NCBI RefSeq assembly: GCF_000001735.4
Contig: NC_003074.8
Location: forward strand, 19,847,261-19,911,260
Source: Arabidopsis thaliana
Taxonomy: Eukaryota > Streptophyta > Magnoliopsida > Brassicales > Brassicaceae
Direction: 5' to 3'
Length of the DNA: 64,000 nucleotides
Below are positions 31,005 to 42,514 of the stretch, in pieces (the first letter of the stretch is position 1; each line of letters begins with the position of its first letter). A program made the position numbers and the translations under genes. The notes beneath the pieces are model-generated. The model ran no database searches and was not told the DNA's origin. It saw only the letters and a list, made by a program, of their open reading frames with translations.

Positions 31005-33300
31005 TTCTTAACAAAATCAAGTAATTTCCGAGAAACGGATCACTGGTAAGCAAAGAGAGCAAAAACTGGAGACAAAATTTAAATCGAGAATCAATTGTGT
31101 AGAACCTAAAAATCGAAAGAAGGAAGTACCAAATCTACTCGGGGAAGATAGATCGTCGGAAGCAAGCAAGACAGTAACCAGACGGCCGTTGAATTTTTTT
31201 CTTCCCCCGATTGGCTTTTTTCGGAGATTCAGAAGTTTTTTTTTTTTTTTTGGTTAGAGAGAAGAGGGAGAAGGAGAGGGAATGGATCTGGACCGTTGGA
31301 TCTTGTTCGTGGAGATCTGTGTTGGTCCGGCGCGTGGTCTTCGGTTACGGTTTGATAAATTTCGAACCATGGGCCTTGGGCTAGTTTTATTTTTGTGTGC
31401 TAAATTTATGATTTGGTGTCCACTAAATGTTTAGTTTATTCTTACTGATCCAACCCAACAGGTTACAGAATTGATGAAGTATATTCATACAGTATATGTA
31501 TTTTTCTATATTTCGTTCTGAGTTGCGTTGCGATTAAGCTCTGGGAAAAAAAAAGTTGTTTCAATCCCTTCACTTGTAAATAAACTCAATTATTTAACTC
31601 CAAGGGGACGCAAAGGTTAGGCAAAATAATAATAATAATAATAAGAGTTAGGCAAAAAGAGAGCGATTGACAAATTGAGGAAATTTGAATATATTGTCGT
31701 CGGTGTTAAGCAAATAATCATCCAAAGAATAAAGCGTGGATAGGAATCTACAATGATCCTACGTAGCATCTAATGTACTGCATGAGCATTCGTTTACTCA
31801 ACCCCATCCACCGATCATCCGCTGCGGACAAGTCCACATCTTCACTTCTTCACGACCAATGAGGTAATGCCACGACGAAAGCCTTTCCTAAAATTACACG
31901 ATCCATTTCCTTTTCTAAATGGATACGAAGAGTGTTTCCATTGACATTAAAGGAAAGCTAACTTTACTTAAAATATCGTCCTTGAGGTAACAAAAAAGTT
32001 TAAGCCCCTATACTGTCTTATTTAATGTTTTTTTTTTACTCTTACACTATTTAGTTCTATGTTAATCCAAATTTATCCAATTATTTCCGATATCTAACTA
32101 TTATCCAAAAAAATTAGGGAATGACACGACACGACGTAAGCCTTTCCTAAATTATACGATCTAGTTTCCTTTTCTAAATGGATACGAAGAGTGATTCCAT
32201 TGACATTAAAGGAAAAAGTTAAAGCATACATTCTCAGATTTGTTTTGAATGTAGACTGCAATTATTACGTTAATGTGATCGTCTTATTAATGCTTTTAAC
32301 TCCAATTTACAATGAGATTCATGTTTATCCAATTTTATCCCAATCTCATTAAACTCTTACCATACAAAAAGTCAGAAAGATTATCCAAAACCTTCCGATA
32401 TGAAAATGGTAATTATTTGAAATGCACGTGTATATTTATCATAAAAATTAATCATAAAACGGTGCTTACGGTGATGGTAATTGGTGACTTGTATCAATCA
32501 ATGCCAGTAACCGATTATAATACGAGTTCAAATACCAAAAAAAAAAAGAGCTGTAAACAACAAAAATCCATATAATATCTAATACTTTTAAAAGTATAAA
32601 TCTAATAATTTAAAATAATAATAAGTTAGTAATTTATTTTAAACTCCTAATATCAAAATAGTATAGAAATCCTATACTATCATAGGAATCCTAAAAGTAT
32701 AAATTATTTTAAATTCTACTAATTTAATAGTTACCAGCTGAAAAAAAAAATAAAAAAAATAAAAAAATAATAGTTACCAAAATTACTATCATAGACAATC
32801 CATGCATTTTTGCATGAATCCTAATACTATATAAAATACGATAAACACCCATATTTATCATTTTACACATCTTTTTGTTTGAATTATCCATATACATTAT
32901 GTATAGAAAGAAAATAAAAACGAATATTCACTTGACAGATTAACATATGCTTTTCTTTTGATTGCAGTTTGTAATCCACCGACAGAGAAATTGCGATGTC
33001 ATAAATCTGAACACGAATTTTCGGTGCACTCGCCAACACCTGATCTCAACTCTCTCCAGCATATTCCCCAAATTAACAGTAGCTAACGGAGACTTAACGT
33101 GGACTCCTCGCAATCCGAGTCACTTTAACGTGTATCAGACAGCCAAACCTTACGTTGACCCCACCGCCGTTAGGAATTCCGTCTATGTCTCTTTTTCCAT
33201 CATCCAATAAAATCTTGCCACATTGACACTTTCGGGTCCGGACATATTCCAAAATTAAAGAGAATTTAATTTATTGTTTTCCTTCCAGAAAAATATTAAT
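31005..33300. other. Intergenic, RABE1a promoter side and AT-rich repeats
   Basis: Starts with the RABE1a leader (to about 31260, including a T run) and a trinucleotide ATA microsatellite near 31630. It contains the direct repeat described separately and very AT-rich sequence to about 32900. An 82-codon plus-strand ORF at 32962-33210 lies in a less AT-rich patch but matches nothing I know. I do not call it a gene. Confidence 0.5.
31858..32220. repeat. Imperfect direct repeat of about 105 bp
   Basis: Bases 31858-31963 recur at 32113-32220. Shared blocks include AAGCCTTTCCTAAA, ACGATC, TTTCCTTTTCTAAATGGATA, CGAAGAGTG and TTCCATTGACATTAAAGGAA in the same order, with a few substitutions. The spacing is about 255 bp. 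Neither copy has TIRs or coding capacity that I can see. Confidence 0.8.
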
Positions 33301-33339
33301 ATTCTTTCTAAACTAAAAAATGGAGTCTTCAAATAGCAC

Positions 33340-34230
33340 AGAAGCAGAGACATAGAGCGGGAACGCGTTTAGTCACAGCTTTCTTCTCCTTTAGCTTTTC
33401 TCTCTACACTTGCTTCTCTCTCTCTCTCCTTTGGGTTATCCTTCTTGAGATCTGTGCTTGCGTTTCTTCTTCATTCGACGACACTTTATCTCGGGAGATT
33501 TCAGATTTGTCGATTTGTTCAGGTACGGATTTCGAAATGTTCTTTCAATCGGATTTGTTCTTCCTCGGAAGGTTTCTAGGGTTTTGGGATTGGGTGTCTT
33601 TAATCTGTTTGCATAAGCCATGAACGAGTTTTTTTGTTCCCCCGAGAGATCTTTGTGACTTGTAGATCTGAGTTGGGTTCCAAAATATTCAATCTTTGTG
33701 ATGTATATCTACATTTTTAGATTATCAAACTCCATTAAAGAGAAAATCTTTGCTCGTTTCTCTTAAGGCCCATTGCTTTTTATCTGAAGATGATTTCAAG
33801 AGAGTGCCCTGTTTTTTTGTATAAATAAAATTTTGATCTTTTGCTCGCTTTATACACATGTGGGAACGGTTTTGTCGGTGGAGACATTTATGGATTCGTG
33901 AACTGCTGCAAAAATTATGCGTTTCTTGGACGTTTCTGTAACTTTCTCTTTATTAGATTTTGTATCTTGTGTCTCTGTGTCCACCATTGCGTTGTGTGTA
34001 TTCAATTGATTTCCCCAGGTGTTGAAGATTGTTATTTATATATTTAACTTATTTTATGCACAGAGATCTTTAGTATAATTCATGAAAATATGGTTTTATC
34101 TTCCATGATCTAGGGGAACTAAAACATTTGTAAAGTTTGAGCCCATATTTTGTGTTTGTTGCTTTTCAGAGATGCATATATTATGGTTGTTGTTCTGTTT
34201 ATGAATTGTTATGTGCATTGTTTTGCAGCA
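33340..34230 (+). promoter_or_regulatory. PPA4 leader with 5'-UTR intron
   Basis: A pyrimidine-rich leader (about 33360-33520) is followed by AT/T-rich intron-like sequence, with an acceptor TTTTGCAG at 34221-34228 two bases before the ATG. The donor is probably CAG/GTACGG near 33520. Such leader introns often raise expression in plants (inference). Confidence 0.65.
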
Positions 34231-36048
34231 ATGGCGCCACCGATTGAGGTTTCTACCAAAAGCTACGTTGAGAAACATGTTTCACTTCCTACTCTTAATG
34301 AGAGGATACTTTCGTCCATGAGTCACAGATCAGTAGCTGCACACCCATGGCATGATCTCGAGATAGGTAAGCTATACGTAAAGGTTTCTTTTTCTTTTTT
34401 TTGGCTCTAAGATCATTTCATTGTTTTTTAGTAATAACTCTTATACCTTTTTTGCTTCGCATTCCTTTGTTTACAGGACCTGAAGCCCCAATTATCTTCA
34501 ATTGTGTAAGTGTTTTGCTAAAGCTCTAAGGATTGAAAATATTTAATTATATTGTCACAAAACTGCCATTATGCGTATTCGGAGATGCTGCAGTTGTTTA
34601 CTATTTCTACAGAATTTACATATTTGTAGCATTCACTCAAAGAAAATTAAAACATTCATTGGCTATATATCTTGAAACCTGAATTGAGTCTGCTGTAGCA
34701 TATGAAATGATGTTCATCGCCTGATTAGGAAACCATTTTATGGGTTTAATCTTTGAGATATTGTTGTGGGAATCATTAACCAAGCATACGGAGGCATTAT
34801 TACAGGTGGTTGAGATAGGAAAAGGGAGCAAGGTGAAATATGAACTCGACAAAACTACGGGTCTCATTAAGGTATAAATTTGATTGCATTAACTTTCTTC
34901 GCTGTCCCTTTCATTATTAGAGGTACGATTGTCTAAACTTTACACATATTCTCAGGTCGACCGTATTCTTTACTCATCTGTCGTATACCCACACAACTAT
35001 GGGTTCATTCCGCGTACCCTTTGTGAGGACAGTGACCCTATTGATGTTCTTGTCATTATGCAGGTAACATATTTTTTCATACAATTTTGAGAACCTGCAT
35101 AATTCATTACATAATGTTTCTTGTTCTATTTTGATTTGTGCATCTGATAAGCTTTGAAGAAGTTCAAGCGCTCAACTCTTAGCTATAGACTCTACTTTAT
35201 AACTGTGTAGCTTAGGAATGAATGTAGCAGATGAGAAATGTTGCCAGTCAGTTATCGAGCAGTTAGTGGCTGCTAGGCTTATAAAGGTGTCTCAGCATAT
35301 TGTTTAGAGTGTGGATTTTCTAGTGTTTACTCTGGAATTTAAAACCTCTTATTAATCAATCAAGTCTATAAGCATCATCAGCATCTCAGTCTGTCTTATT
35401 TGACTGGTAGAAAACACATCTCATGTGAATCTTGTTGAATATTTTCTACAGGAACCGGTGATCCCAGGATGCTTTCTTCGGGCCAAAGCTATTGGTCTGA
35501 TGCCAATGATTGATCAGGTTAGATATTCAACGTACTTGTCATATTAGTACTTATAAAAGTAACAGAGATTGAAACTAGAAGCTCTTTCTGCTTGAATAGG
35601 GTGAGAAAGACGACAAGATCATTGCTGTCTGCGCTGACGATCCAGAGTATCGCCATTACAACGACATCAGTGAGCTTCCGCCTCATCGTATGGCTGAGAT
35701 CCGCCGTTTCTTTGAAGACTGTGAGTGTTCTTTTCTTACAAACTTTTGGTTGGTTAAGGATGATATGAGGCTCATACTCTTGTAATCTTGTTGCAGATAA
35801 GAAAAACGAGAACAAGGAAGTAGCCGTTAACGACTTCCTTCCGGCAACTGCAGCCTACGACGCAGTTCAGCATTCCATGTAAGTAGCCTTCATGAAACTT
35901 ACTGTTATTTACTTCATATATTATGACCTTGTAAATAGCCGCAATTTGTTTATATCAAAGAATAACTAACTAATCAAATTGGGACAACTCTTTTGTGTCA
36001 TGTAGGGATCTCTATGCAGACTACGTCGTGGAGAACCTAAGACGTTGA
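34231..36048 (+). CDS. PPA4: Soluble inorganic pyrophosphatase PPA4
   Basis: Hydrolyses pyrophosphate to phosphate in the cytosol, pulling biosynthetic reactions forward. Eight in-phase exons: 34231-34366, 34477-34505, 34806-34871, 34956-35063, 35452-35517, 35600-35720, 35797-35878, 36006-36048; 216 aa, the family length. The family I signature DSDPIDV (102-108) holds metal-binding aspartates. [11 protein letters not shown] and EPVIPG surround the active site. No transit peptide: the N-terminus [15 protein letters not shown] is short and cytosolic in type. The isoform number comes from gene order in memory. Confidence 0.96.
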
Positions 36049-36725
36049 ATCACCACCTCAAGCAATGGAATGAAAGCTCACAACTGCATTATTCACAAAT
36101 ATAAATATACATATAAATGTCAGGCTTCTCAAAGGATATATTTGTTGTGTATGTCCTCTGATGAATCCGGTAGATGATGCCGATAATTCTTTTTTTTTTT
36201 TGTCGTATGAAACCGATAATCAAAGACTAAAACAGGGATTTTTCTCATTTGTGGTCATCACTTTTTAAATTTTGGTGTCATTTCTCATCTTAATCAATTT
36301 GTTTTTGAGTTTTATTCTTCTATTAGATCTTTTATACATCAAAGAATAGATGAAGATTCCTCCCTAAAACCTTATAGTATGTCATTTATTCACAATATGT
36401 TATACGTGTTAATTTTCTCTCTTTTAGTATACTCTTTTTTTTTCTTTCAGATTCCATCCCAAGTTGCTTAAATTTTGTTAAAACCAACTAAATTCCATAG
36501 TTCAATTTACAAATCTGTGATCAGATGCTATCTAAATGAATATTACCATTTTAGCCCTTACCTTTTCTGAAATTTACCACGTTTACCTCAATGAACCGTC
36601 ATCGCAAAACCAAAAACCCTTTCCTATCCCTAAAACCCGAGAGAGCATCTTCTTCTCCTCTTAGGGTAGAAGAAGGACGAAAATCGGAGGAGGAAGAAGA
36701 AGATCGATTCGATTTGTGATCAACG
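36049..36725. other. Spacer between PPA4 and the acidic unknown gene
   Basis: Contains the PPA4 3'-UTR, then AT-rich DNA, then the leader of the next gene with an AGGAGGAAGAAGAAG stretch just before its ATG. No other feature supported. Confidence 0.55.
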
Positions 36726-37328
36726 ATGAGCTCCTTCAATGGAAACAGCAACATCGACAACCTCCTAATCCAAACCCTACTTGGACGTCTCCAAATTCGT
36801 CCCCCTAACTCTCATTTCCTCTCTCAATCCCTAGACGACCTCCTCTTCAAATCCGACGACAGCGACGGCGATGATGACGGAGAAGGTCAGACCAGTCTCG
36901 ACAGAGAAGAAGCTAGGCTTGAGAAAGAGCTAATCCGAGTCATCGTCTCTGGTCGAAGCGATTCTCTCAAGCCGAATTCAGGTCAAGCCGTGACAGTCAA
37001 CGAACACCACATCTGCGTTGGGTTTCATGAGGATGAGGAATCGGATTATCGTGTTTGGGAGTGGCATGGTCATATCATGTTGTTTGATGAAGAGAATGGG
37101 TACACGCCTGAGTATATCTACGGGAATTACTTCGAGAGGTTGCCTGTGAAGCTTCCTAATAACCGCCGTGTGGAGAAGGAGAAGAAGAAGGAGATGAAAG
37201 AAGAGGAGGTGGAGAATTTGGGGCTTAGAGAGTTGATCGATGGTGGTGACGCTGCTCCTGGTAGGATTCTTCATAGGAACAACATCAACATCGGTTCCTC
37301 AAGGTTTGTTTCTTACAACTCCTTTTAA
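36726..37328 (+). CDS. Conserved plant protein of unknown function
   Basis: Single visible exon of 200 codons. I do not recognise a named domain. The N-terminal half is acidic (DDSDGDDDGEG around residues 47-56), followed by a helical, Glu/Arg-rich stretch. The middle holds a distinctive aromatic block, RVWEWHGHIMLFDEENGYTP then EYIYGNYFERLP (about 107-138), which looks like the conserved core. A Lys/Glu run follows, then RELIDGGDAAPGRILHRN. Near the end CTCAAG/GTTTGTTT is a possible splice donor, so the last 7 residues may differ in the real transcript. The leader begins in a pyrimidine-rich region. Confidence 0.85.
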   Translation: MSSFNGNSNIDNLLIQTLLGRLQIRPPNSHFLSQSLDDLLFKSDDSDGDDDGEGQTSLDREEARLEKELIRVIVSGRSDSLKPNSGQAVTVNEHHICVGFHEDEESDYRVWEWHGHIMLFDEENGYTPEYIYGNYFERLPVKLPNNRRVEKEKKKEMKEEEVENLGLRELIDGGDAAPGRILHRNNINIGSSRFVSYNSF

Positions 37329-39746
37329 ACTTTCTATCATTCTGTGTTGCTTTCGGGATGATTTAGTTGTTCATTGATCTAGGGTTGGCTAATCAAAGTT
37401 TTAGGTCATGTATTAGAGTATGTATTCAGTGAGAAATATAACAATGGCTCATATGTTTTGGATGATTTTTGCTGTTAGCGAATTCTGTTTTGAAATTTGA
37501 TTCGCTCATGGTGAAGCCTTTAGTTTGCTTTTACAGTTTCTTTTTCGTTGCAAGACAATAAGTTGATGAAAAGAGTTTGGAAAATGATAGTTTTTGATCA
37601 TTGCCAGTAGTGAATTCAGCACTTGCTGTTTCCTGAATGAAGTTACAGGTTAGGCCAATGTGTGGTTGTGGATTGTGGTCATTGCATTTCTGTCTCGAAA
37701 TAACACATGGTCGTTAAATACGATCGATTAATTCTCCTCAATTCATATTAGATAGTTGTTTCCCATATATGTATGATAAAACTGCATGTTCTTACAATGC
37801 TTTTTGTTAACTTTTTTACCTTGCTCTAGGCCTTCAATGCTGTTTTGGACACTCGATTTAGTTCACAATGTGACTAGTGAGACTTCGTCGATCTCCAAAT
37901 CAATTGCTTTCATATACAGTTCACTATATTAGTCAGGGATTTTCATGCCAAGAATATTCATTTTTACGGTGTCCACAAATATTGATATAGAATGTTGTTT
38001 AAATGTTCATATGATGACCACATCTAGATCTTCCGATATCCATTTACATTACTTAATGAGAGTTCTAAGACGATGAATTTTAAGCTTGTGGTGTGATAAT
38101 CTACTCAATAGTATTAGTAATGCTTGATCTTACTCTTGCCTTTTCATATTCTGTTCGGATATCCATCCTCTTCCAAGTATCTATTAGATTATTCTCTTGT
38201 TTCACTTTAGATTCCAACTTTAACTTGATTATCTTGCGGTTACATACTCAAAATGTTTAGAATCGATCACTGAACTTACGTGGTTCATCGTGAACTGGCA
38301 GGGTCTAAGTTCCTAAGAGCGTCTTGGTAGGGAGAGGTCACATTGTTCGGGAAGATTTCAGATGTGTGAACAACTCGCGACAACAAAACATAAGGTGCTG
38401 GTGGGTCTACGGGTTCTATTCCGTTTTATTTAAACCGGGAAATCCATGGGTGAATCTGTTTTCTTTAAGAAATTCATCTGAAGTTGTTTCTGAACCAAAT
38501 TTACAATACATGTTAATGAAGAGAGAAAAGATTACAATGCATGGTCATCGAACTCGGAAGCTTTCAAGTTTCCCCATGTTTGTTTATTTTGTGTTCTTAA
38601 ATCAGAATCATATGTTTTGCTCATTTTACAATTCTGCTTTCGATAACGAAATTTAATTGAATCGTTTTCAAATCTCGAGTACTTCCAATGAAGATTTCAC
38701 CTTTTTTTTTTATTGGTGAATAGTATGTATTATATCGGATTTAAAATCACGTTGTGTAATATAATGAGGAAAGTCGTACAAACTACCAAACTAAATGTAC
38801 GGTAAGAACTGGGAAGCACATGTGTTGCACACGTACCCAATACCCATGGTAGAATGTTGTTATTCATTATTGTTTTAAAATAATATTTAAGATAATAATT
38901 TTTTGGAATTTTTAGTTATATTAAGACTTTGTAAAAATTAAATCTTTAATTATTACAAATAAATTGATTTGATATTTGTAACGTAGATATTATTAATCTT
39001 ATTAAGTTTGATTTTACATATTTAAACGTAAAAATGAAGAAAAAGGTATTTTTCCAAATTTACTCTATTTATAATCTATGTATTAAATTTATATGCTTAA
39101 TTATAACTTTTTAATAATATAATGCTTAATGTTATAAATATATGTGTGTGAACACTTCTAATACGTACCACTTTCTAAAATTCTTTAAAAATCGTTTTGA
39201 TATGCAAAAGTTCTACAAAAATTCGCTTAAATAACAATTTCCTCTTCTTTAACTCTTACTCTTCATTTGTTGCCGTGAGTTTTCACCATTCAGAATCATA
39301 GTCATTCACGAAATATTCTCATATATATTTTTTTTTGTTAAAAAGAAATGTCAAGTGTAGAAATAAAATGAAAAAAGAAATAAGATATTAGAGAAATACA
39401 AAGATTGAAAAGCGATGTCTTCAGAAAATAGATGTTGAAAGCAAAACAATGTTTGCAGACATAAAGTATATTCGGTTGTGCAATGAAACAATGATGTAGA
39501 CAAAAAAAAACAGTCCTATCAAGCATTGATTTTCTTAACCACTAAATTCAAAAAAGTATGCAATTTTGATCCACACACCCTTAGCTTAAATTAAATCGTC
39601 ACATTTTTTTTCAACTGTCGAAACTGAATCATGATTCTAAGAACAACATCGTCATTATAACACTCTTTAGAATCTTAATCAAAAAATTAATTGTGTAATA
39701 TATAGAATGTACATGTATCCAAGCAAGGGCAACAACATTATGAGGT
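37329..39746. other. 2.4 kb intergenic
   Basis: Contains the 3' end of the preceding gene and increasingly AT-rich DNA. A 110-codon plus-strand ORF at 38324-38656 has no recognisable motif and ordinary intergenic composition, so I do not call it. The right end is the 3' side of the PRP4-like kinase gene. Confidence 0.55.
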
Positions 39747-41675
39747 TCACTTGCCCGTGATGAATGGGTGAGCTAATGCCTGTGACACTGTAAGTCTCTT
39801 TTGAGGATCAAGTGTGAAAATTTTGTCCAAAAGATTCCTGAAATGAACCAACACCTTGGGATCTTCATCCTCATAACGTCGTCTAATTACTGAACCTAAA
39901 TCTTTTGGCTTTACGTTGACCATTATTCTCCTTATTGTCTTTCCAGTAACACTATCCTCCTCTGTAGCATAGAAGCATAAGTCCTTATCAAAGTGTTGAT
40001 CGATAAATGCTCCTTTGCGAAGCATCTTTTTAGGGAAGGGACCTTTCAGTTCCATATGCAGGCGTAACATATCATTGTTTGTGGAGCCAGGGAACATAAT
40101 TTTCCCGCTATAAAGCTCATACAGACAACAACCAACTGACCAAATATCTAACGGATGGTCGTAGGGTAGTCCAAGAATGATTTCTGGAGCTCTGTAGAAA
40201 CGACTAACAAGATATGGTGTAACTTGGTTTTCACCAGCAAACATTGCACTACCAAAATCACAAAGCTTTAACATGTTTCTTCCCTCATTCATTAGTATGT
40301 TATCAGGCTTTATATCGCAGTGAAGAACCCCACAGTTCTTGAGATGTTTAAGGGATATGAATAACTGCTCAGCATACACTCTAACATCATATAGTTTTAG
40401 ACCAATGTTGACACCAATCTTCTTCACAACTTCACGGAGATTCAGATGAAGAGACTCAAACACCAAGCAAAGGTGGTTCCTATATTCAAAAGTTGAAAGA
40501 AGACGGACGCAGTGGTGCTTATTCTCTGGGTCAGAGCAAACTAGCTTCTTCAATATCCGAATCTCAGCCTGGCCAGCCTTATGCATTGTCTCATTTTTCC
40601 GAATAATTTTTATAGCCACTTCCTCAGGTTCACCTAGCTCAGGTTTTGTGTCTTTTGCACGCACCACGGTAGAGAATACACCTTTCCCATGAGTAGCCAT
40701 GATTTCATATCTATCATCAAGTAGTTCACCAAGCTGATAACTGTAATAACCTTCTGCATCATCCCAATTATCATTGAGTCCACTCCTTACAAAAGGAACA
40801 AGTGCATTCCCTTTCCGAGTACCATCAGCTAGAGGAGACTCCCCAAAGATATCATCACTGAACATGTCACTCTTTGGGCTGCCTGCGGAAGCTAGTGTCA
40901 TATCTGAGTCTGATATCACAAGCCGTGCAGGTGTTTCCCCAACTGCTGAAGATAGCTTGGCGACTTCACCATCTACGGCCTCAGTATCCAACCCAGCTTT
41001 AGCTTGAACATCTGCCACAGTAGAGGACTGCTCCAACTTTTTCTTATATTTCTCCAATATGGCTTGCGTAATCCTCTTGCTTTCCTCGATTCTTTTCATC
41101 TCTGCAGCTTCTTGTTCTTCAACTCCCCAAACAACATCTTCACCGTCATCATCATTATCAACTTCAGACCTTTCAACGTTGCCCTGAGTTTCACCGTTAG
41201 GTTTATGGCTTTTTAAAGAATCTAAGTCATCTTCTGCATCATGCCTAACTTCCCCATATCCATCACCACCACTTTTATAGATCTCCTGATCACTCTGGTC
41301 TTCTCTTCTTCCTCTATCCCTATCTTGATCCTTACGTCTCTCTCTTTCATTCTCCCTCCCAGTCTCTCTACTACTAGACCTAGCTTTATCTCTACTACTC
41401 CTACCTCTGTAGTTGTCTCTATTGCTTTCTCTATCAATGCTTCCCTTCTTCTTCAAATTCTCCCCTTCCTCCAAATCAAGTTCACCATCGTTACCAGGAT
41501 TCCCCAAAAATGGATAAACATTCTTTTCATTGCCGTCCTCATCAAGATGATGACTGTGTCGATGCTTGTGATGATGGTGCTTGTGCCGCTTGGAAGATTT
41601 AACGACTTCGTCGGAAGGAGAATACGACCTACGGTGTTTGCGGTGGCTTGATTCTACTATCTTATCGCTCACCAT
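39747..41675 (-). CDS. PRP4-like serine/threonine kinase, intronless
   Basis: Kinase related to PRP4, which phosphorylates spliceosomal tri-snRNP proteins in the nucleus. One uninterrupted reading frame; I prefer the ATG at 41675 (MVSDKIVESSHRKHRRSYSP, 642 aa) because it aligns with the usual family start. An in-frame ATG at 41705 adds 10 residues. The N-terminus is a His/Lys- and Arg/Ser/Asp-rich low-complexity region typical of splicing factors, then an acidic block with EDVVWGVEEQEAAEMKRIEE. The kinase domain occupies about residues 330-640: GKGVFSTVVRAKD, VAIKIIRKNE, HCDIKPDNILMN, KLCDFGSAMF, APEIILGLPYDHPLDIWSVG. Homologues I recall have introns, so this may be a retrocopy. It shares a promoter with the H2B gene. 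Confidence 0.93.
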   Translation of the reverse strand: MVSDKIVESSHRKHRRSYSPSDEVVKSSKRHKHHHHKHRHSHHLDEDGNEKNVYPFLGNPGNDGELDLEEGENLKKKGSIDRESNRDNYRGRSSRDKARSSSRETGRENERERRKDQDRDRGRREDQSDQEIYKSGGDGYGEVRHDAEDDLDSLKSHKPNGETQGNVERSEVDNDDDGEDVVWGVEEQEAAEMKRIEESKRITQAILEKYKKKLEQSSTVADVQAKAGLDTEAVDGEVAKLSSAVGETPARLVISDSDMTLASAGSPKSDMFSDDIFGESPLADGTRKGNALVPFVRSGLNDNWDDAEGYYSYQLGELLDDRYEIMATHGKGVFSTVVRAKDTKPELGEPEEVAIKIIRKNETMHKAGQAEIRILKKLVCSDPENKHHCVRLLSTFEYRNHLCLVFESLHLNLREVVKKIGVNIGLKLYDVRVYAEQLFISLKHLKNCGVLHCDIKPDNILMNEGRNMLKLCDFGSAMFAGENQVTPYLVSRFYRAPEIILGLPYDHPLDIWSVGCCLYELYSGKIMFPGSTNNDMLRLHMELKGPFPKKMLRKGAFIDQHFDKDLCFYATEEDSVTGKTIRRIMVNVKPKDLGSVIRRRYEDEDPKVLVHFRNLLDKIFTLDPQKRLTVSQALAHPFITGK

Positions 41676-41699
41676 CAGATCGTCGGAAAAGATAGACAA

Positions 41700-41720
41700 T
41701 CGCAAAATTAGGGTTAGGGT
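41700..41720 (-). promoter_or_regulatory. Double telo-box in the PRP4-like leader
   Basis: The minus strand reads CCCTAACCCTAA, two telomere-type units, just upstream of the ATG. Telo-boxes in 5' regions mark genes of RNA processing and translation in Arabidopsis and bind Myb/TRB factors (established knowledge). Activity here is inferred. Confidence 0.6.
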
Positions 41721-41938
41721 TCGATTTTCTCCCGCGCTCTCTCTGTCTCCGTGAACAACAGACTTCCATTAAAAAAATTCACATTATATAAAAATTACAG
41801 TCGGCATCGGCAAATTAAAAGGAAATCAGAATCGTCTATTTAAAAAAACAAAGGGCCCAGGCCCATTAATAATAAATGATTAAGAGGATAGAGCCATCAT
41901 GTCCGTTGATTATTCGAAACCTTTCCGATGGATGGATG

Positions 41939-42002
41939 ACACGTCATCGATCCGCAAGAAACTCGGGTAACCAATGAAAGCCAGCAGAAGCCTCTATATA
42001 AA
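41939..42002 (+). promoter_or_regulatory. Histone H2B promoter: type I element, CCAAT and TATA
   Basis: ACACGTCATCGATCCGCA (41939-41956) matches the plant histone type I element CCACGTCANCGATCCGCG at all but the first and last positions. That element combines the ACGTCA hexamer with a reversed octamer and drives S-phase expression. CCAAT lies at 41971-41975 and TATATAA at 41995-42001, about 97 bp before the H2B ATG. This is the best-supported promoter in the window. Confidence 0.88.
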
Positions 42003-42097
42003 CAAATGTCTCCTCAGTTTTTCCATCAGACGCATCTTTCAATTGTCAAGTGATTGTATTTAACCACAATTTCTTCTCATCTCTAAAGTCAGCATCA

Positions 42098-42514
42098 ATG
42101 GCTCCGAAAGCGGCAGAGAAGAAACCGGCTGGGAAGAAGCCAGCAGAAAAAGCTCCGGCAGAGAAATTACCAAAGGCGGAGAAGAAGATCACCAAGGAAG
42201 GTGGAAGCGAAAAGAAGAAGAAGAAATCGAAGAAGAACATCGAGACGTACAAGATCTACATCTTCAAGGTTCTGAAACAAGTTCATCCTGATATCGGAAT
42301 CTCCGGGAAAGCGATGGGGATCATGAACAGTTTCATCAACGACATCTTCGAGAAACTAGCTCAGGAATCATCGCGATTGGCTAGGTACAACAAGAAACCG
42401 ACGATCACTTCTCGGGAAATTCAGACGGCGGTGAGACTTGTGTTGCCTGGAGAGCTCTCGAAACACGCTGTTTCTGAAGGCACTAAGGCGGTTACTAAAT
42501 TCACTAGCTCGTAG
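42098..42514 (+). CDS. HTB6: Histone H2B
   Basis: Core nucleosome histone, 138 aa, intronless. The start at 42098 ([18 protein letters not shown]) is the first ATG in Ala/Lys/Pro-rich context; an in-frame ATG at 42050 lies in the leader and would give a non-histone N-terminus. The tail (1 to about 45) is Lys/Ala/Pro-rich. The histone fold contains [55 protein letters not shown] and the C-terminal helix [17 protein letters not shown], with the conserved ubiquitylation Lys in AVTKFTSS. The promoter shows S-phase elements. HTB numbering is from memory. Confidence 0.96.
   Translation: MAPKAAEKKPAGKKPAEKAPAEKLPKAEKKITKEGGSEKKKKKSKKNIETYKIYIFKVLKQVHPDIGISGKAMGIMNSFINDIFEKLAQESSRLARYNKKPTITSREIQTAVRLVLPGELSKHAVSEGTKAVTKFTSS

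Noticed and set aside
32640..32710. Possible MITE hairpin in AT-rich DNA
   Set aside because: Only a 6 bp perfect stem around TCCTAT...ATAGGA, and no target duplication.
32962..33210. 82-codon plus-strand ORF in a less AT-rich patch
   Set aside because: No recognisable motif, no splice or leader context, and no family resemblance. Likely chance or promoter sequence.
38324..38656. 110-codon plus-strand ORF downstream of the acidic unknown gene
   Set aside because: Intergenic-like composition, and no domain; starts with no clear leader. An alternative last exon of the upstream gene could not be supported.
41241..41651. 136-codon plus-strand ORF opposite the PRP4-like kinase
   Set aside because: Antisense shadow of the Arg/Ser/Asp-rich low-complexity region; composition is a mirror of that repeat.
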